From NCBI GenBank assembly GCA_023435745.1, contig JAEZMD010000018.1, positions 248,001 to 312,000 of the forward strand: DNA of 64,000 nucleotides, in the 5' to 3' direction. Numbering within the stretch: position 1 is the first letter of the stretch; every line of letters starts with the position of its first letter. The DNA comes from Bacillota bacterium (lineage in GTDB: Bacteria; Bacillota; Clostridia; Acetivibrionales; DTU013). The position numbers were made by a program, and so were the translations under genes. Below, piece by piece: positions 50,670 to 59,857 of this stretch. Under the pieces are notes generated by a model. The model had not been told where the DNA came from and made no database searches. It worked only from the letters and a program-made list of their open reading frames with translations.

Positions 50670-50741
50670 AATTCCACGTGTTGGGCATTTTGCGATGTAT
50701 CAAGTCGTAGAAGCCTTTATTTAGAATATGTGGAGGGTATG

Positions 50742-53321
50742 ATGGATCAATATATTGAAATTCAAGGCGCGAGAGAGAACAATCTAAAAAACCTTTCTCT
50801 GAAAATCCCCAAAAACAAGCTTGTAGTGCTGACCGGGATTTCTGGCTCGGGCAAATCTACGCTGGCCTTCGATACCTTGCAGAAGGAATGTCAACGGCAG
50901 TATATGGCATCGCTGGGCATGGTGACGGATTTTTTGAGCAAGCCAAAGGTGGACTATATTAAAGGACTGTCGCCATCTATCAGTGTGGATCAGAATTTGA
51001 CAAACAGAAATCCCCGATCAACGGTCGGGACTGTTACAGAGGTCTTTACTTATCTGAGGCTGTTATATGCAAAGCTTGGAGAAAGACCCTGTCCCAAATG
51101 CGGAACAAAAATATATCCCTCGTTTGAGAGCGGCAATGCGGAAATAGGTGATCTCTGGGAGAGTGAGGATGAGCCTCAGGCAGTTCCGGAGCAAGAGGAG
51201 AACACGACGGGCAGCGGACAGGTTATATGCCCTGAATGCGGTATTTCTTTACCCGAGCTGATAATGGCTGATTTCTCCTTCAACAAACCAAACGGCGCCT
51301 GCCCAACCTGCACAGGCCTTGGTGTTGTAAGCAAGCCCAATCTTTCGGCAATGCTTGATAAGAATAAAAGCATCAGCGGCGGCGCGGTCCTGAGCTGGGA
51401 CAATGCTCTTGTCACCTTCTATGCCAATGCTCTGACCACTGCCGGTCAGTATTACGGATTTGAATTCAATACGGAGGTACCGGTACACGATTTTGACCAG
51501 GTCAGCATGGATCTTCTCCTTTATGGTGTAAACAGCGAAGAATTCAAAAAGCATTTTCCCGATAAAGAGCCTCCGAGCAATGCGTATAAGGGAAAATTTG
51601 AGGGGATCCTTACGACAATGCTAAGAAAGTATTCCGACCATGAGATTGATGATAATGCGCGGGAGAAGCTGGAGAAGTATTTTATCAAACGAACCTGCCC
51701 GGATTGCGACGGGGCCAGACTGAAGAAAGAGAGCAGGATGGTCACGATCGCGGACATGACAATCACAGAGCTTTCACAAAGATCACTGGATGAACTGGAT
51801 ATTTGGGTTAAAAGACTCCCCGAGTACTCATCCCGCTCCGGACTGATTATTCTGCAGCCGGTACTCGACGACCTTGCCGGCAGAATCAAGCGGCTTTTGG
51901 ATGTGGGACTTGGCTACCTCTCCATGGAAAGACCGGCTACCTCTCTCTCGGGCGGAGAAGCTCAGAGGCTGAGACTTGCTTCACTTCTGGGGTCGGGACT
52001 GACCGGCGTACTGTATGTGCTGGATGAGCCGACTACCGGTCTGCACCCCCGTGATACTGACAGATTGATCCGCGTGCTCGGGCAGCTTCGGGATCTGGGC
52101 AATACGGTGCTGGTCATCGAGCATGATGTCGAAATGATGAAGGCTGCCGACTGCATTATTGATATTGGTCCGGGCGCAGGCAGGGAAGGCGGATGTCTGG
52201 TTGCAGAAGGCTCTCCTGCGGAGGTTGCGGCCTGTGAGCATTCATTGACCGGCAGATATCTCTCGGGGAAGGAAAGCGTTGCTATCCCTGAGATGCGAAA
52301 AAGATCTGCAGGGAAGTCGCTAACGATTGAAGGCGCATCCGAGCACAATCTAAAAAATCTTAAGCTCGAAATACCGCTCGGAATGTTGGTTTCACTCACC
52401 GGTGTCTCAGGCTCAGGTAAATCCACCCTGCTTTTCGATATACTGGGTAAGGCTGCAGGTCAGCGTTATTATGGTGCGGGGGAGCTGCCGGGCAAACATG
52501 ACAGGATTCAGGGCTGGGAGAATATCGACAAGGTAATCACCATCGATCAGACTCCGATCGGCAGGATACCGAGATCAAATGCAGCCACATATATGGATAC
52601 GTTTACTGCTATTAGGAATATCTATGCCGAATTGCCCGAGGCAAAACGAAGTAAGCTGAAGCCCAGGGATTTTTCCTTCAACGTACCGGGAGGAAGGTGT
52701 GAAAAATGTCAGGGCGCCGGTGTTCTTTCGATCAAGATGCATTTCCTGCCTGAGGTACAGGTGGTCTGCCCCGCATGTAAAGGAGCCAGATTCAACCGCG
52801 AGGTGATCAATGTCAAGTATAACGGCTGCAGTATTGCGGAGGTATTGAACATGTCCATTCAGGAAGCGTCGGAGCTGTTCAAACTCGTCAGGCCCGCGGC
52901 GGACAGGCTGGAGCTTCTCAATGAGGTGGGACTTGGCTATCTTAAGCTGGGGCAGCCTGCGACTACATTGTCCGGCGGAGAGGCACAGAGGATCAAGCTC
53001 TCAAAAGAGCTTTCCAGGAAGGGCAAGGGCCATACGCTGTACCTGCTGGATGAGCCGACAGTCGGGCTGCACCCTCACGATGTCAAGAAGCTGATATCTG
53101 TATTGCAGCGGTTGGTAGATGCCGGAAATACGGTTATTGTGATCGAACACAATCTGGATGTGATAAAGACATCGGACTGGGTTATTGACTTCGGACCGGA
53201 GGGCGGTGCAAACGGCGGGGAGATTATGGCCAGCGGAACTCCGGAGCAGGTAGCTTGTGTCACAGGGTCGTACACAGGGGCATATTTGCGGAAGCTTGCC
53301 GGTGTCGGTAATGTTTGCTAG
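50742..53321 (+). CDS. UvrA2-type ABC ATPase (excinuclease A-like)
   Basis: 859 residues, shorter than repair UvrA (about 940), as in UvrA class 2 proteins (DrrC-like) that confer tolerance to DNA-binding drugs. Two ABC units: Walker A GISGSGKST near residue 35 and GVSGSGKST in the second half, two LSGGEAQR signatures, two LDEPT Walker B motifs. Zinc modules with CPKCG/CPECG and CEKCQ/CPACK pairs are seen. GGAGGG precedes the start codon. It is followed after 35 bases by a MerR regulator gene. A drug-resistance role is supported by that regulator and the next ABC exporter, but the drug is unknown. Confidence 0.87.
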   Translation: MDQYIEIQGARENNLKNLSLKIPKNKLVVLTGISGSGKSTLAFDTLQKECQRQYMASLGMVTDFLSKPKVDYIKGLSPSISVDQNLTNRNPRSTVGTVTEVFTYLRLLYAKLGERPCPKCGTKIYPSFESGNAEIGDLWESEDEPQAVPEQEENTTGSGQVICPECGISLPELIMADFSFNKPNGACPTCTGLGVVSKPNLSAMLDKNKSISGGAVLSWDNALVTFYANALTTAGQYYGFEFNTEVPVHDFDQVSMDLLLYGVNSEEFKKHFPDKEPPSNAYKGKFEGILTTMLRKYSDHEIDDNAREKLEKYFIKRTCPDCDGARLKKESRMVTIADMTITELSQRSLDELDIWVKRLPEYSSRSGLIILQPVLDDLAGRIKRLLDVGLGYLSMERPATSLSGGEAQRLRLASLLGSGLTGVLYVLDEPTTGLHPRDTDRLIRVLGQLRDLGNTVLVIEHDVEMMKAADCIIDIGPGAGREGGCLVAEGSPAEVAACEHSLTGRYLSGKESVAIPEMRKRSAGKSLTIEGASEHNLKNLKLEIPLGMLVSLTGVSGSGKSTLLFDILGKAAGQRYYGAGELPGKHDRIQGWENIDKVITIDQTPIGRIPRSNAATYMDTFTAIRNIYAELPEAKRSKLKPRDFSFNVPGGRCEKCQGAGVLSIKMHFLPEVQVVCPACKGARFNREVINVKYNGCSIAEVLNMSIQEASELFKLVRPAADRLELLNEVGLGYLKLGQPATTLSGGEAQRIKLSKELSRKGKGHTLYLLDEPTVGLHPHDVKKLISVLQRLVDAGNTVIVIEHNLDVIKTSDWVIDFGPEGGANGGEIMASGTPEQVACVTGSYTGAYLRKLAGVGNVC

Positions 53322-53356
53322 AATAAAAATGGCCGTTTATTATTGGGGGAAATTCC

Positions 53357-54205
53357 ATGAAGTATCTTAAAACGTCCGACATAGCAAAAGAGGTGGGTAT
53401 CCACCCGAATACCGTGCGTTTATATGAAGAGTGGGGTCTGCTGGAGAAAATACCCAGGAGCCCTGCAGGATACAGGCTCTACACTCAGACGCACCTGGAG
53501 CAGGTGAAGCTGGTGCGTCTTGCCTTAAAGTGCACTTTTTTTGGCAGAGAGATCAAACACATGGCGTATCATACCATAAAAGCTTCAGCGGCCGGCAGTT
53601 TCAAGGAATCGCTTGAAGCCGCCATCAGCCTTAGAAACCTGATTGACATTGAATTACGGCAGGCGGAGGCCGCCGAACAGTATCTGGAGCAATGGGCTGC
53701 AAATATAATTCATGGTGAAAATATGGCTCAGGATCCTGCCAGTGAATTGAACGACTCAAAGGCGCAAGTAAATATCGATATTTCAAGTCCCAAAGCACCT
53801 TGTGGCACGATTGGCATGGCTGAAGCCGCAAAGCTCCTCAATGTTACTACCGATATGCTCAGAAACTGGGAGAGAAATAATCTTATTAAAATTCCCCGCA
53901 ATCCTTCTAACGGCTATAGGATGTATGGCCCCGATGAGCTAAACAGGCTCAGGGTGATCCGTGTACTCAGACGTTCAAATTTCAGTAACATGTCTATACT
54001 GAGAGTCATGCTTCAGCTTGATTCGGGTTCTTCTGAGGGCTTGCGAGAAGCACTGGATTCGCCGGAACTAGATGAAGAGAGGGGATATCTTTGCTTTACC
54101 GATAATCTGCTGTCAACACTGCATATGGCACTGGACGCGGTGAATGCGATCATACGAAACCTTGAAACAAAGGTAAAAAATTATCAGGACCAAAATAAAA
54201 ATTAA
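53357..54205 (+). CDS. MerR family regulator with two DNA-binding domains
   Basis: 282 residues. Residues 1-70 form one MerR helix-turn-helix (TSDIAKEVGIHPNTVRLYEEWG, then RSPAGYRLYTQ) and residues about 150-220 a second (MAEAAKLLNVTTDMLRNWERN, then SNGYRMYGPDEL). Ordinary MerR proteins have one such domain and dimerise. The region between is helical, and a helical tail follows; there is no Cys cluster for metal sensing. It lies between the two promoters that share a repeated block and probably controls both. Confidence 0.87.
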   Translation: MKYLKTSDIAKEVGIHPNTVRLYEEWGLLEKIPRSPAGYRLYTQTHLEQVKLVRLALKCTFFGREIKHMAYHTIKASAAGSFKESLEAAISLRNLIDIELRQAEAAEQYLEQWAANIIHGENMAQDPASELNDSKAQVNIDISSPKAPCGTIGMAEAAKLLNVTTDMLRNWERNNLIKIPRNPSNGYRMYGPDELNRLRVIRVLRRSNFSNMSILRVMLQLDSGSSEGLREALDSPELDEERGYLCFTDNLLSTLHMALDAVNAIIRNLETKVKNYQDQNKN

Positions 54206-54212
54206 TACAAAG

Positions 54213-54252
54213 CCTCCATTTATACACCAACCCTGCCCTCCTGTGCTATTCT
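54213..54252 (+). promoter_or_regulatory. MerR-type promoter of the second ABC exporter
   Basis: CCTCCA at 54213, TATACA as -35 and TATTCT (54247-54252) as -10 with a 20-base spacer. The first 17 positions match the block at 50630 except one, and TGCCC recurs at nearly the same place. Confidence 0.65.
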
Positions 54253-54293
54253 GTTCTGGCTTAGGATTAGAATACATAAAGGAGGGTGTTTTT

Positions 54294-55370
54294 TTGAGAG
54301 ATTTCATTTCGGTCGAGTTACTGAAAAAGGTTTATCGCGTATCCGAACGGGAACCAGGTTTATTTTCTGCTGTTAAAAGCCTGATTAAGCCTTCGTATAA
54401 CGAAGTCACGGCCGTTGACGGCGTCAGTTTTACGCTGTCCCAGGGTGAGATGGTAGGATTTATCGGCCCTAACGGCGCGGGTAAGACAACGACACTAAAG
54501 ATGCTTTCAGGATTGCTGCATCCAACCTCAGGCAGCATCAGCGCTGCCGGTTATGTACCCTTTGAACGGAAGACGGAATATCTGAGGAAAATTGGTTTTC
54601 TCATGGGGAACAAGAGCCAGTTGACCTGGGACAACACAATCGGGGATTCATTTTATATTCTGAAGGAAATCTACGGCGTCTCCGATCAGGACTATAAAAA
54701 AAGGTTAACTGAGATTACAGAGCTTTTGGACCTTGAAGGGCTTCTAAAGAAGCTTGCCAGGACACTTTCGCTGGGTGAGCGCGCAAGGTGTGAGCTGGCT
54801 GCCGTTCTGATCCACAATCCCATGATTCTTTATCTGGATGAGCCGACTCTTGGACTGGATGTATCCATGCAACTGAAATTGAGGAGCTTCATCCGGGAAT
54901 ATAATAAAAAATATGGGACAACGGTCATTCTTACCAGCCACTATATGTCCGACATCCTGTCGCTTTGCCCGAGAGTCATTCTGATCAACAACGGAAGGCT
55001 TTCTTATGATGGGGAGTTGCCGGGACTTGCTGAACTGGTAGCACCGTTCAGGCTATTGAAATTCAGACTGCCGGCGGATGAAGGACAACATGATGATTTG
55101 CTTACCGGGATGGATAGAATAATGGCCGAGTATCACGCTGAGTTGATAGAGACAGAGGATCAGAACAGAACGCTGCGTGTCAGGAAGGAGCATATTCTGC
55201 CGTTGACATCATACTTGATTCAAAACGCTGTTAACGACCTTACCATTGAGGATCCACCTCTGGAAGCTGTCATCGATCAGGTATATAGGAATGGTTTCGG
55301 AGCAGAAGCACAGTATGAGGATAATAAGGTTCTGGGTGTTTTGAATTCATCAGAAAGGGGGAGCTTATGA
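54294..55370 (+). CDS. ABC exporter ATPase, second system
   Basis: 358 residues. Walker A GPNGAGKT at residues 58-65, signature LSLGERARCEL, Walker B ILYLDEPTLGLD, then TVILTSHYMSD. It is a paralog of the ATPase at 9527-10618, with the same LSLGER signature and long lead before Walker A. The TTG at 54294 is chosen because AAGGAGGG lies seven to eight bases before it. Its 3' end overlaps the first permease gene by four bases. Confidence 0.9.
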   Translation: MRDFISVELLKKVYRVSEREPGLFSAVKSLIKPSYNEVTAVDGVSFTLSQGEMVGFIGPNGAGKTTTLKMLSGLLHPTSGSISAAGYVPFERKTEYLRKIGFLMGNKSQLTWDNTIGDSFYILKEIYGVSDQDYKKRLTEITELLDLEGLLKKLARTLSLGERARCELAAVLIHNPMILYLDEPTLGLDVSMQLKLRSFIREYNKKYGTTVILTSHYMSDILSLCPRVILINNGRLSYDGELPGLAELVAPFRLLKFRLPADEGQHDDLLTGMDRIMAEYHAELIETEDQNRTLRVRKEHILPLTSYLIQNAVNDLTIEDPPLEAVIDQVYRNGFGAEAQYEDNKVLGVLNSSERGSL

Positions 55371-56158
55371 ATTTACGCGGAGGAATAGCTTTGATTAGGA
55401 AATCTCTGTTCAGCTATATGGCGTCCAGAGGCTTTTTCTGGACACTGGCAGTCAGTTGGATGATGGGCCCGCTAATCTTTCTCTTTGTATGGGTCGCTGC
55501 GGCCGGAGAGGGAAATGTGGGGGGGCTTTATAAATCGGATTTCATATTCTATTACCTGTGTCTAATACTGGTCAACCAACTGACGTACCCCACAAGCCAC
55601 TGGATAATTGGTGAGAATATACAGATTGGAACGCTGTCGACCTGGCTTATGAGACCTCTTCCTGTGATTTATGAGGCAGTGGCGTCAGATATTGCACTCA
55701 AGATCGTATGTATGCCGCTTGTTATCCTACTGACTGGAATACTTGCCTTTTCAATGGGTTTTGGAGCAAGTCTTTCCTTTCTTCAGGTAATACTATTTAT
55801 CCCTGTGCTGCTAATGTCCTGCTTTCTCAGATTTTTTACAGCATACGCTATAGCGCTACTCGCCTTCTGGACACAAAAAATCAGTGCTTTACTATCTGTC
55901 AATGATGTGCTTGTTTTCCTGCTGGCAGGGCAGGTAGCGCCCACAACTCTTCTGCCGGGGCTTCTGGGAGCTGCATCTGTATTTTTGCCCTTCAGATATA
56001 TGCTGGGCTTTCCTGTGGAGCTTCTAGCCGGGATGCTGAGCAAATCTGAAATAGTAACGGGTATGATAATACAAGCTGCGTGGCTGATTGTGGCGGTAGT
56101 TTTACAGAAAGTGATCTTCCGCAGAGGGATCAGACGCTTTGCGGCGATAGGAGGCTGA
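55367..56158 (+). CDS. ABC-2 type exporter permease (DUF990-like)
   Basis: 263 residues, about six membrane segments. The loop LSTWLMRPLPVIYEAVAS corresponds to the KP loop of the family. ATG overlaps the ATPase stop. Together with the next gene it should form the membrane channel of the exporter. Confidence 0.82.
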   Translation: MNLRGGIALIRKSLFSYMASRGFFWTLAVSWMMGPLIFLFVWVAAAGEGNVGGLYKSDFIFYYLCLILVNQLTYPTSHWIIGENIQIGTLSTWLMRPLPVIYEAVASDIALKIVCMPLVILLTGILAFSMGFGASLSFLQVILFIPVLLMSCFLRFFTAYAIALLAFWTQKISALLSVNDVLVFLLAGQVAPTTLLPGLLGAASVFLPFRYMLGFPVELLAGMLSKSEIVTGMIIQAAWLIVAVVLQKVIFRRGIRRFAAIGG

Positions 56159-56160
56159 GT

Positions 56161-56967
56161 ATGAGATACTTGCATTTGATTCGTGTGTTTATAATAGGTT
56201 CGATACAGGCAGAAACTGCTTACCGGTTCAACTTCGCCACCAACCTGCTCAATACTGTATTGAATCTAGCTGGGAGCATCGGCGGCCTTGCCGTGGTTTT
56301 TTCCAAAAATGAGTCGCTCAATGGGTGGGGTATTCGGGAAGTGACAGCGCTTTTAGGTGTTTACCTGTTGATCCTCGGGCTGAAGGATATTGTGATTGGA
56401 CCGGGGCTGGAATCTTTAAGCGGTCTGTCCGGAGAACTGTGGACAGGATTGTTTGATTATACTCTTTTAAAGCCACTTCCCATACAGTTTTATATCAGCT
56501 TCAGAAAATGGTCTTTGTGGTCTGTGATAAATATCATTATTGCGGCAGTGATCATTGCGATTTCAAGGTTCGGCGACTTCGGGACACAGGCGGCATCAGC
56601 GCTGACAACAGGTTCATTTCCGCTGTTCCTGCTTACACTTCTGATTTCACTGGTACTGACATATTCGATACTGCTGATCCTTGCCTCAGCAGCCTTCTGG
56701 TATCTTGGAACACCGTTGATGTGGATATTTGACGGCTTGATCCAGACCGGGCGTTTTCCTGTCGGTATTTATCCTGGCTTTTTCAGAATTTTGCTGACAT
56801 GGGTGATTCCGGTGGGATTTATTATTACTGTACCGGCACAAGTGTTTCTGGGTGAGGCAAATACTGCATTAGTGCTTGGTGGTGGTGCTTTGGCTGTGTT
56901 CCTGTTTTTACTTGCGTCTGTATTATTTAAATTGAGTGTCAGAAAATATGCCAGTGCATCAAGCTGA
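56161..56967 (+). CDS. ABC-2 type exporter permease (DUF990-like)
   Basis: 268 residues, about six membrane segments, with the family loop ELWTGLFDYTLLKPLPIQF. The start at 56161 follows GGAGG inside the end of the preceding gene. It is the last gene of the MerR-linked operon. Confidence 0.82.
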   Translation: MRYLHLIRVFIIGSIQAETAYRFNFATNLLNTVLNLAGSIGGLAVVFSKNESLNGWGIREVTALLGVYLLILGLKDIVIGPGLESLSGLSGELWTGLFDYTLLKPLPIQFYISFRKWSLWSVINIIIAAVIIAISRFGDFGTQAASALTTGSFPLFLLTLLISLVLTYSILLILASAAFWYLGTPLMWIFDGLIQTGRFPVGIYPGFFRILLTWVIPVGFIITVPAQVFLGEANTALVLGGGALAVFLFLLASVLFKLSVRKYASASS

Positions 56968-56974
56968 TGAGGTA

Positions 56975-56994
56975 GAGCTATTGTACAATAGCTC
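56975..56994. repeat. Perfect 20-base palindrome after the ABC exporter operon
   Basis: GAGCTATT and AATAGCTC around GTAC. It begins eight bases after the last permease stop. A 3' end hairpin is likely, though no T run follows. Confidence 0.6.
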
Positions 56995-57061
56995 ATAATA
57001 ATACTTACGTCTGAACAATAACCATGAAGCTTCCGTTTATGGGTGGATGTTGTGGGTTGTG

Positions 57062-57090
57062 TTGACAAATCAGGCGGCATATTGCATAGT
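57062..57090 (+). promoter_or_regulatory. Probable promoter of the YbaK-like gene
   Basis: TTGACA (57062-57067), 17-base spacer, CATAGT (57085-57090). Confidence 0.5.
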
Positions 57091-57139
57091 ATTTATGTTG
57101 ATAACAGTGATGTGAAAGTGGAAGCGCAGGAGGATCACA

Positions 57140-57607
57140 ATGGCAATTGAAAAGGTGAGAGAATACTTCAGTCAATGGGGAATTGAGAACAGGATACTTG
57201 AGTTTGACGAGTCCAGCGCAACTGTTGAATTGGCGGCTCAGGCGCTTCACTGCGAGCCGAAGAGAATAGCGAAGACGCTGTCGCTTATGCTGGGGGAACA
57301 ATGTATTTTGATAGTTGCGGCAGGAGATGCCAAGATTGATAATACAAAATATAAATGTCAGTTTGGTGCAAAAGCGAAAATGTGCAGTGCTGATGAAGCG
57401 CTTGCATTGATCGGACATGCTGTTGGGGGCATATGCCCTTTTGGAATTAACGATGGCATTGTTACTTATCTTGATGTGTCTTTGAAAAGATTTGACACAG
57501 TTTTCCCTGCATGCGGCAGCAGCAATAGCGCTATAGAACTCACAATAGAAGAGCTTGAAAAGCACTCCAATGCAGACTCCTGGGTTGATGTCTGCAAGCT
57601 TTTTTAG
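57140..57607 (+). CDS. YbaK/EbsC family aminoacyl-tRNA deacylase
   Basis: 155-residue YbaK-superfamily protein: IAKTLSLMLGEQCILIVAAGDAKID with the conserved Lys, then GHAVGGICPFGI, the family signature GG(V/I)xPF(G). It probably hydrolyses a mischarged tRNA. It is a different subgroup from the ProX-like protein at 7280-7831. AGGAGG precedes the start. It is convergent with the kinase gene and abuts it. Confidence 0.87.
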   Translation: MAIEKVREYFSQWGIENRILEFDESSATVELAAQALHCEPKRIAKTLSLMLGEQCILIVAAGDAKIDNTKYKCQFGAKAKMCSADEALALIGHAVGGICPFGINDGIVTYLDVSLKRFDTVFPACGSSNSAIELTIEELEKHSNADSWVDVCKLF

Positions 57608-58414
57608 TTATGTTAAACGTCTCAATCGCTTATTAATGATAGCAAGCAGCCACTTATCATCTCCAGGCGCTTTATCCTTGAGCTTGGCAGCCGCTATAGG
57701 AAGTATCCACTCATCAATTTTATCAAATCTGATATTTGCCAATTTCATATATTCGGCTAAATAAATCCATGAGGCAAACCTTTTAATAAAACGAGATATC
57801 CCTATTATAATTTTGGGAGCGCCTGGCTGTGTCAATGGTGAATTCATCATCAGAAAAGTCCTGGCAACATCTCCTAAGGGATTTCCTTCATATGCGTTGT
57901 TCCAGTCAACGGCCACCAGTCCCTTATCTGAAATGATAACATTATTGAAGTGGAGATCACCATGGCATATACTTGCACCGACAGGCAAGCGATCCAAATA
58001 CTCCAGTATACTCTTTTTCTTTTCACCGAGCCTTCGGGAGGATTTTTCAATGAGAAAGGAGAGCCTGTCATTCTGGGCAGGCAACTCGTCTGATGAGCAC
58101 TGGTGGATCTTGTAATGTAATCTTGCTAACCGCTGTGCATTATAGAAAGTTTTCCGGGGTTCCATCCTGATATGATCTGACATTGAACTGCCGAATATTC
58201 GCTGGAACTGGATACCATAGCTCCCATCCACATCAACAATGTCATACACGGCCGGCGCCGGTGCTGCCGCAATATGAACTGCTCTTCCGATCTGTGCCTC
58301 ATACATGACTCTGTCGATTCTATATTTTTTTGAAAAAAGCTTTAACACTTTGTTATTTTCCCACTCATATACATCAGCTGTTCTTCCTTTGCTGATTAAT
58401 GGTCCGATCCCCAT
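57608..58414 (-). CDS. Aminoglycoside phosphotransferase-like kinase, locus 2
   Basis: 268 residues, paralog of the kinase at 37922-38731: GRTADVYEWENNKVLKLF, catalytic CHGDLHFNNVII and VDWNNAYEGNPLGDVART align without large gaps. I start at 58414 because the resulting N-terminus matches the paralog in length and a GGGTGG lies before it; an ATG at 58432 has no site. It is divergent from the ACP/KAS III/SDR operon, hinting at a role in the same pathway. Confidence 0.82.
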   Translation of the reverse strand: MGIGPLISKGRTADVYEWENNKVLKLFSKKYRIDRVMYEAQIGRAVHIAAAPAPAVYDIVDVDGSYGIQFQRIFGSSMSDHIRMEPRKTFYNAQRLARLHYKIHQCSSDELPAQNDRLSFLIEKSSRRLGEKKKSILEYLDRLPVGASICHGDLHFNNVIISDKGLVAVDWNNAYEGNPLGDVARTFLMMNSPLTQPGAPKIIIGISRFIKRFASWIYLAEYMKLANIRFDKIDEWILPIAAAKLKDKAPGDDKWLLAIINKRLRRLT

Positions 58415-58574
58415 AAAACCACCCATTTCCATCAGTAATGTGTTTACAAAATGTATTGCCTATATAATAATATGGAACCCCGAAAGAAGTTGTTCTTTAT
58501 CATTTCACACATTTTTGCTGGAAGGCATATTGTAATTATGTAAAGTATACGACTGTTTAGAAGGAGAGTTAGCC

Positions 58575-58793
58575 ATGACAATTCAAGAAAAACTTAATAT
58601 TCTTCAGGATCTATTGGACATTGACCAGGATATCCTGAGCGAGGAGACTGTATTGGATCAGCTCAGCGAGTGGGATTCAATAGCTGCAATAACAATAATA
58701 GCTATGTTTGACAGCCACTTTGGGAAAGAAGTTTCGCCGGAGGAAGTCAAAGGATTTAAAACAGTAAAGGACATTACTGACAAAATGGATTGA
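58575..58793 (+). CDS. Acyl carrier protein
   Basis: 72 residues, helical, acidic. Ser35 in EWDSIAAIT is the 4'-phosphopantetheine attachment site. It differs from the usual FabF-linked AcpP (LGADSL) in its attachment sequence, so it is probably a pathway-specific ACP. GAAGGAGAG precedes the ATG. It is the first gene of an operon with a KAS III and an SDR. Confidence 0.88.
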   Translation: MTIQEKLNILQDLLDIDQDILSEETVLDQLSEWDSIAAITIIAMFDSHFGKEVSPEEVKGFKTVKDITDKMD

Positions 58794-58804
58794 GGTGAAG
58801 TTCG

Positions 58805-59851
58805 TTGGCAACAGGAATATTGAGAAATGTGGAAATCAAGGGTATAGCTTGTGCCGTGCCTGATCACATTGTTCGCAACGAAGAATACAATGAAGTTTTC
58901 GGAGAAGAAACGGTACGTAAATTTATTAATATGACAGGTGTCAAAACAAGGCATATTGCACTTGATGAGCAATGCACCTCAGATCTGTGCTGCGCTGCAA
59001 CGACCAAGCTGCTGGAAAAGCTGAACTGGGAGCCGTCTTCCATTGATGCGCTGATCCTCATAACTCAAACTCCGGATTATGCGGTGCCGGCAACTGCCTG
59101 TGTCCTGCAGCATCGACTGGGACTTAGTGAGGATTGTATTGCTTTTGATGTCAATCTGGGGTGTTCGGCGTATGTTTACGGCATATGGCTTGCAGCATCA
59201 ATGATTTCGACTCAGAATCTGAACAGAGTGCTTCTTTTGGTCGGCGACACCAGCAACTTCGGGATCAATCAGAATGACAGCGCTACAGCCATGATATTCG
59301 GTGATGGAGGAACTGCAACGGCACTGGAAAGATCAGAGGGTAAAAATATAAAATACTTCTTGAAAACCAAGGGCAGCGGCTTTAAATGTATTATGGTTCC
59401 TGCCGGACACGCAAGGAGCAGGAGCAGGACAAATGCTGCAGCATCGGAGTATGAACTGGCAATGAACGGATCATCAGTCTTTTCCTTCACCATAACAGAT
59501 GTTCCACGGACGCTCAAAAGCTTCATGTCCCAGTATAATATTGACATGAGCGGTATAGATATGTTCGTATTCCATCAGGCTAACCTCTTTATACTTAAGC
59601 ATCTGGCCAAAAAGTTGGATCTACCGCTGGAAAAAATGCCGGTATCGATCGACAGATTCGGGAATACAAGCGGGGAGTCCATACCGCTGACACTGGTTGA
59701 CGCTTTGGGCGGTGAAGAATCAAGTGAACCGATAAAGTTATTGCTGTGTGGCTTTGGTGTAGGGCTATCCTGGGGAGGTATATATCTGGAAATGGACAGA
59801 TCGGTCTGTGTTCCTATGATATACACCAATGACTTCTATAGCGGAGGATAG
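58805..59851 (+). CDS. 3-oxoacyl-ACP synthase III (KAS III) family protein
   Basis: 348-residue thiolase-fold condensing enzyme. The catalytic triad is present: Cys120 in NLGCSAYVYG, His257 in FHQAN and Asn287 in RFGNTSGES. It should join an acyl-CoA starter to malonyl-ACP, or transfer an acyl group. The TTG start has GAGGTG seven bases before it. With its own ACP and reductase it looks like a dedicated small pathway, not the housekeeping fab cluster (no fabD, fabF or acc genes here). Confidence 0.88.
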   Translation: MATGILRNVEIKGIACAVPDHIVRNEEYNEVFGEETVRKFINMTGVKTRHIALDEQCTSDLCCAATTKLLEKLNWEPSSIDALILITQTPDYAVPATACVLQHRLGLSEDCIAFDVNLGCSAYVYGIWLAASMISTQNLNRVLLLVGDTSNFGINQNDSATAMIFGDGGTATALERSEGKNIKYFLKTKGSGFKCIMVPAGHARSRSRTNAAASEYELAMNGSSVFSFTITDVPRTLKSFMSQYNIDMSGIDMFVFHQANLFILKHLAKKLDLPLEKMPVSIDRFGNTSGESIPLTLVDALGGEESSEPIKLLLCGFGVGLSWGGIYLEMDRSVCVPMIYTNDFYSGG

Positions 59852-59857
59852 GAAGCT

